Assembly: GCA_018812355.1 (NCBI GenBank)
Contig: JAHJDQ010000094.1
Span: forward strand, 1 to 5,239
Reading direction: 5' to 3'
DNA: 5,239 nt
DNA from: Nanobdellota archaeon
Lineage (GTDB): Archaea > Nanobdellota > Nanobdellia > Woesearchaeales > GW2011-AR9
Each line of letters starts with the position of its first letter. Within the stretch, counting starts at the first letter, position 1. A program made the translations under genes and the position numbers. The notes under the pieces are model-generated. The model was not told where the DNA came from. It saw only the letters and a program-made list of their open reading frames with translations, and did not search any database. Positions 4,802 through 5,239 of this stretch are shown piece by piece.

Positions 4802-5239
4802 TCACAAAAAGGAACTCGTTTCCTTTTGTGCAAATGGGAAACCTATCCCATTTAGCACCTCCTTGCTCGCTTTCGCTATTGCTTGCAGATTTCCTGTTAT
4901 CTTCTTATAATCTGCATCGTACAAGGCTAAGTAGTTGAAACTCTTGGTTTCAAGACCAAAGCGTTTACAGACTACATATGCTGTCCCCTCAGCCTGAATC
5001 TCTTTCTGCTGTTTTGAAAGAGATTTTCCTTCTTCTGTGTAATGAAGAAGTTCATGAGCAATCTCATGTACTAGCGTGTTTACTTTAGTGTTTATGCTTC
5101 CCTCAGAGGAGACTTTTATCTCTCCGCCCTTACTGTAGCCATAAACTCCGTTTATACCAAGAGAAGCAAAGTCAAGCTTGATGTTTTTGGCTTGACAAAA
5201 TTCAACTAAGTAGTCAAGAAGTTTTCCTTGATCTTCTCC
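4802..5239 (-). CDS. ArdC/LtrC-like zinc metallopeptidase, C-terminal domain (5' truncated by window)
   Basis: This is the C-terminal 145 residues of a protein that continues beyond the right edge. It has no methionine in the visible part, so its start must lie outside. The zincin motif HEIAH is at visible residues 58-62 (bases 5068-5054), with His66 behind it. The expected third zinc ligand is Glu84 in QAEGTAYVV (82-90), a pattern typical of the metallopeptidase domain of ArdC/LtrC-type proteins and related to ImmA/IrrE-like zincins. Downstream KRFGLET (92-98) also fits that family. Full-length relatives usually carry an N-terminal single-stranded-DNA-binding domain and are common on plasmids and conjugative elements, where ArdC has been linked to protecting incoming DNA from restriction. 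Whether that domain is present here cannot be seen. The stop is TGA, and the gene converges on the TrpF-like unit. The last 17 codons contain two hairpins. Domain assignment is good; the role is inferred from family. Confidence 0.8.
   Translation of the reverse strand, partial: GEDQGKLLDYLVEFCQAKNIKLDFASLGINGVYGYSKGGEIKVSSEGSINTKVNTLVHEIAHELLHYTEEGKSLSKQQKEIQAEGTAYVVCKRFGLETKSFNYLALYDADYKKITGNLQAIAKASKEVLNGIGFPFAQKETSSFL
4803..4830. repeat. 11-bp inverted repeat at the stop codon of the ArdC-like gene
   Basis: CACAAAA (4803-4809), a bulged A, then GGAA (4811-4814) pair with TTCC-TTTTGTG (4820-4830) around a 5-nt loop. The repeat covers the last eight codons and part of the stop codon. In the minus-strand mRNA it forms a stable hairpin directly after the one at 4832-4853. 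Confidence 0.7.
4832..4853. repeat. Perfect 8-bp inverted repeat inside the ArdC-like 3' end
   Basis: AAATGGGA (4832-4839) and TCCCATTT (4846-4853) are exact reverse complements around a 6-nt loop, AACCTA. It lies wholly within coding sequence, one base from the neighbouring hairpin. The loop repeats part of the AACCTAT found in the third inverted repeat at 4774-4780. Confidence 0.75.

Noticed and set aside
1..5239. CRISPR array
   Set aside because: No regularly spaced direct repeats of CRISPR length are present on either strand; the only short repeats are the 7-8-mers near promoters.

Overview
The window is an AT-rich stretch that most likely comes from an archaeon, plausibly one of the small-genome DPANN-type lineages (inference). 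The evidence is a class I aldolase closely resembling the archaeal ADTH synthase / archaeal-type FBP aldolase family, and two genes (at 3377 and 3652) whose ATG lies about 25 nt downstream of a TATA-like box with no Shine-Dalgarno, the layout of archaeal leaderless transcripts. Genes inside the first operon instead use strong GGAGGT Shine-Dalgarno sites. A bacterial host cannot be fully excluded from sequence alone.

Region 1 (1-3030, + strand) is a tightly packed three-gene operon. It starts with the C-terminal ~594 residues of a NACHT/STAND-type NTPase with a helical-repeat tail, whose Walker A and N-terminus lie off the left edge. Next come a complete 139-aa VOC (glyoxalase-fold) metalloprotein and a complete 273-aa DeoC/FbaB-family Schiff-base aldolase. 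The two gene junctions are almost identical (GGAGGT, stop, one base, ATG), so all three are very probably co-translated. A NTPase of a type usually tied to defence or signalling coupled to two small-molecule enzymes is unexpected. A methylglyoxal connection between the VOC protein and the aldolase is possible but unproven.

Region 2 (3031-3651) is mostly non-coding. It holds inverted repeats, a possible decayed minus-strand reading frame, and one 44-aa ribbon-helix-helix regulator (3377-3511). That regulator has a TATA-type promoter and a perfect CTACA-TT-TGTAG palindrome between the TATA box and the ATG, which suggests autorepression.

Region 3 (3616-4739, + strand) is a second transcription unit. 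Three copies of ACAATAT surround its promoter, followed by an 86-aa possible zinc-knuckle protein and a 262-aa TIM-barrel protein resembling phosphoribosylanthranilate isomerase (TrpF) but lacking the catalytic cysteine. The unit ends in an AT-rich hairpin.

Region 4 (4752-5239, - strand) converges on region 3. It carries the C-terminal 145 residues of an ArdC/LtrC-like zinc metallopeptidase (HEIAH...AEGTA) entering from the right edge; the visible part contains no methionine. Its last codons contain two adjacent strong hairpins, followed by a third inverted repeat and a T-tract. ArdC-like proteins are commonly carried by mobile elements, so the right side may be the edge of an accessory element.
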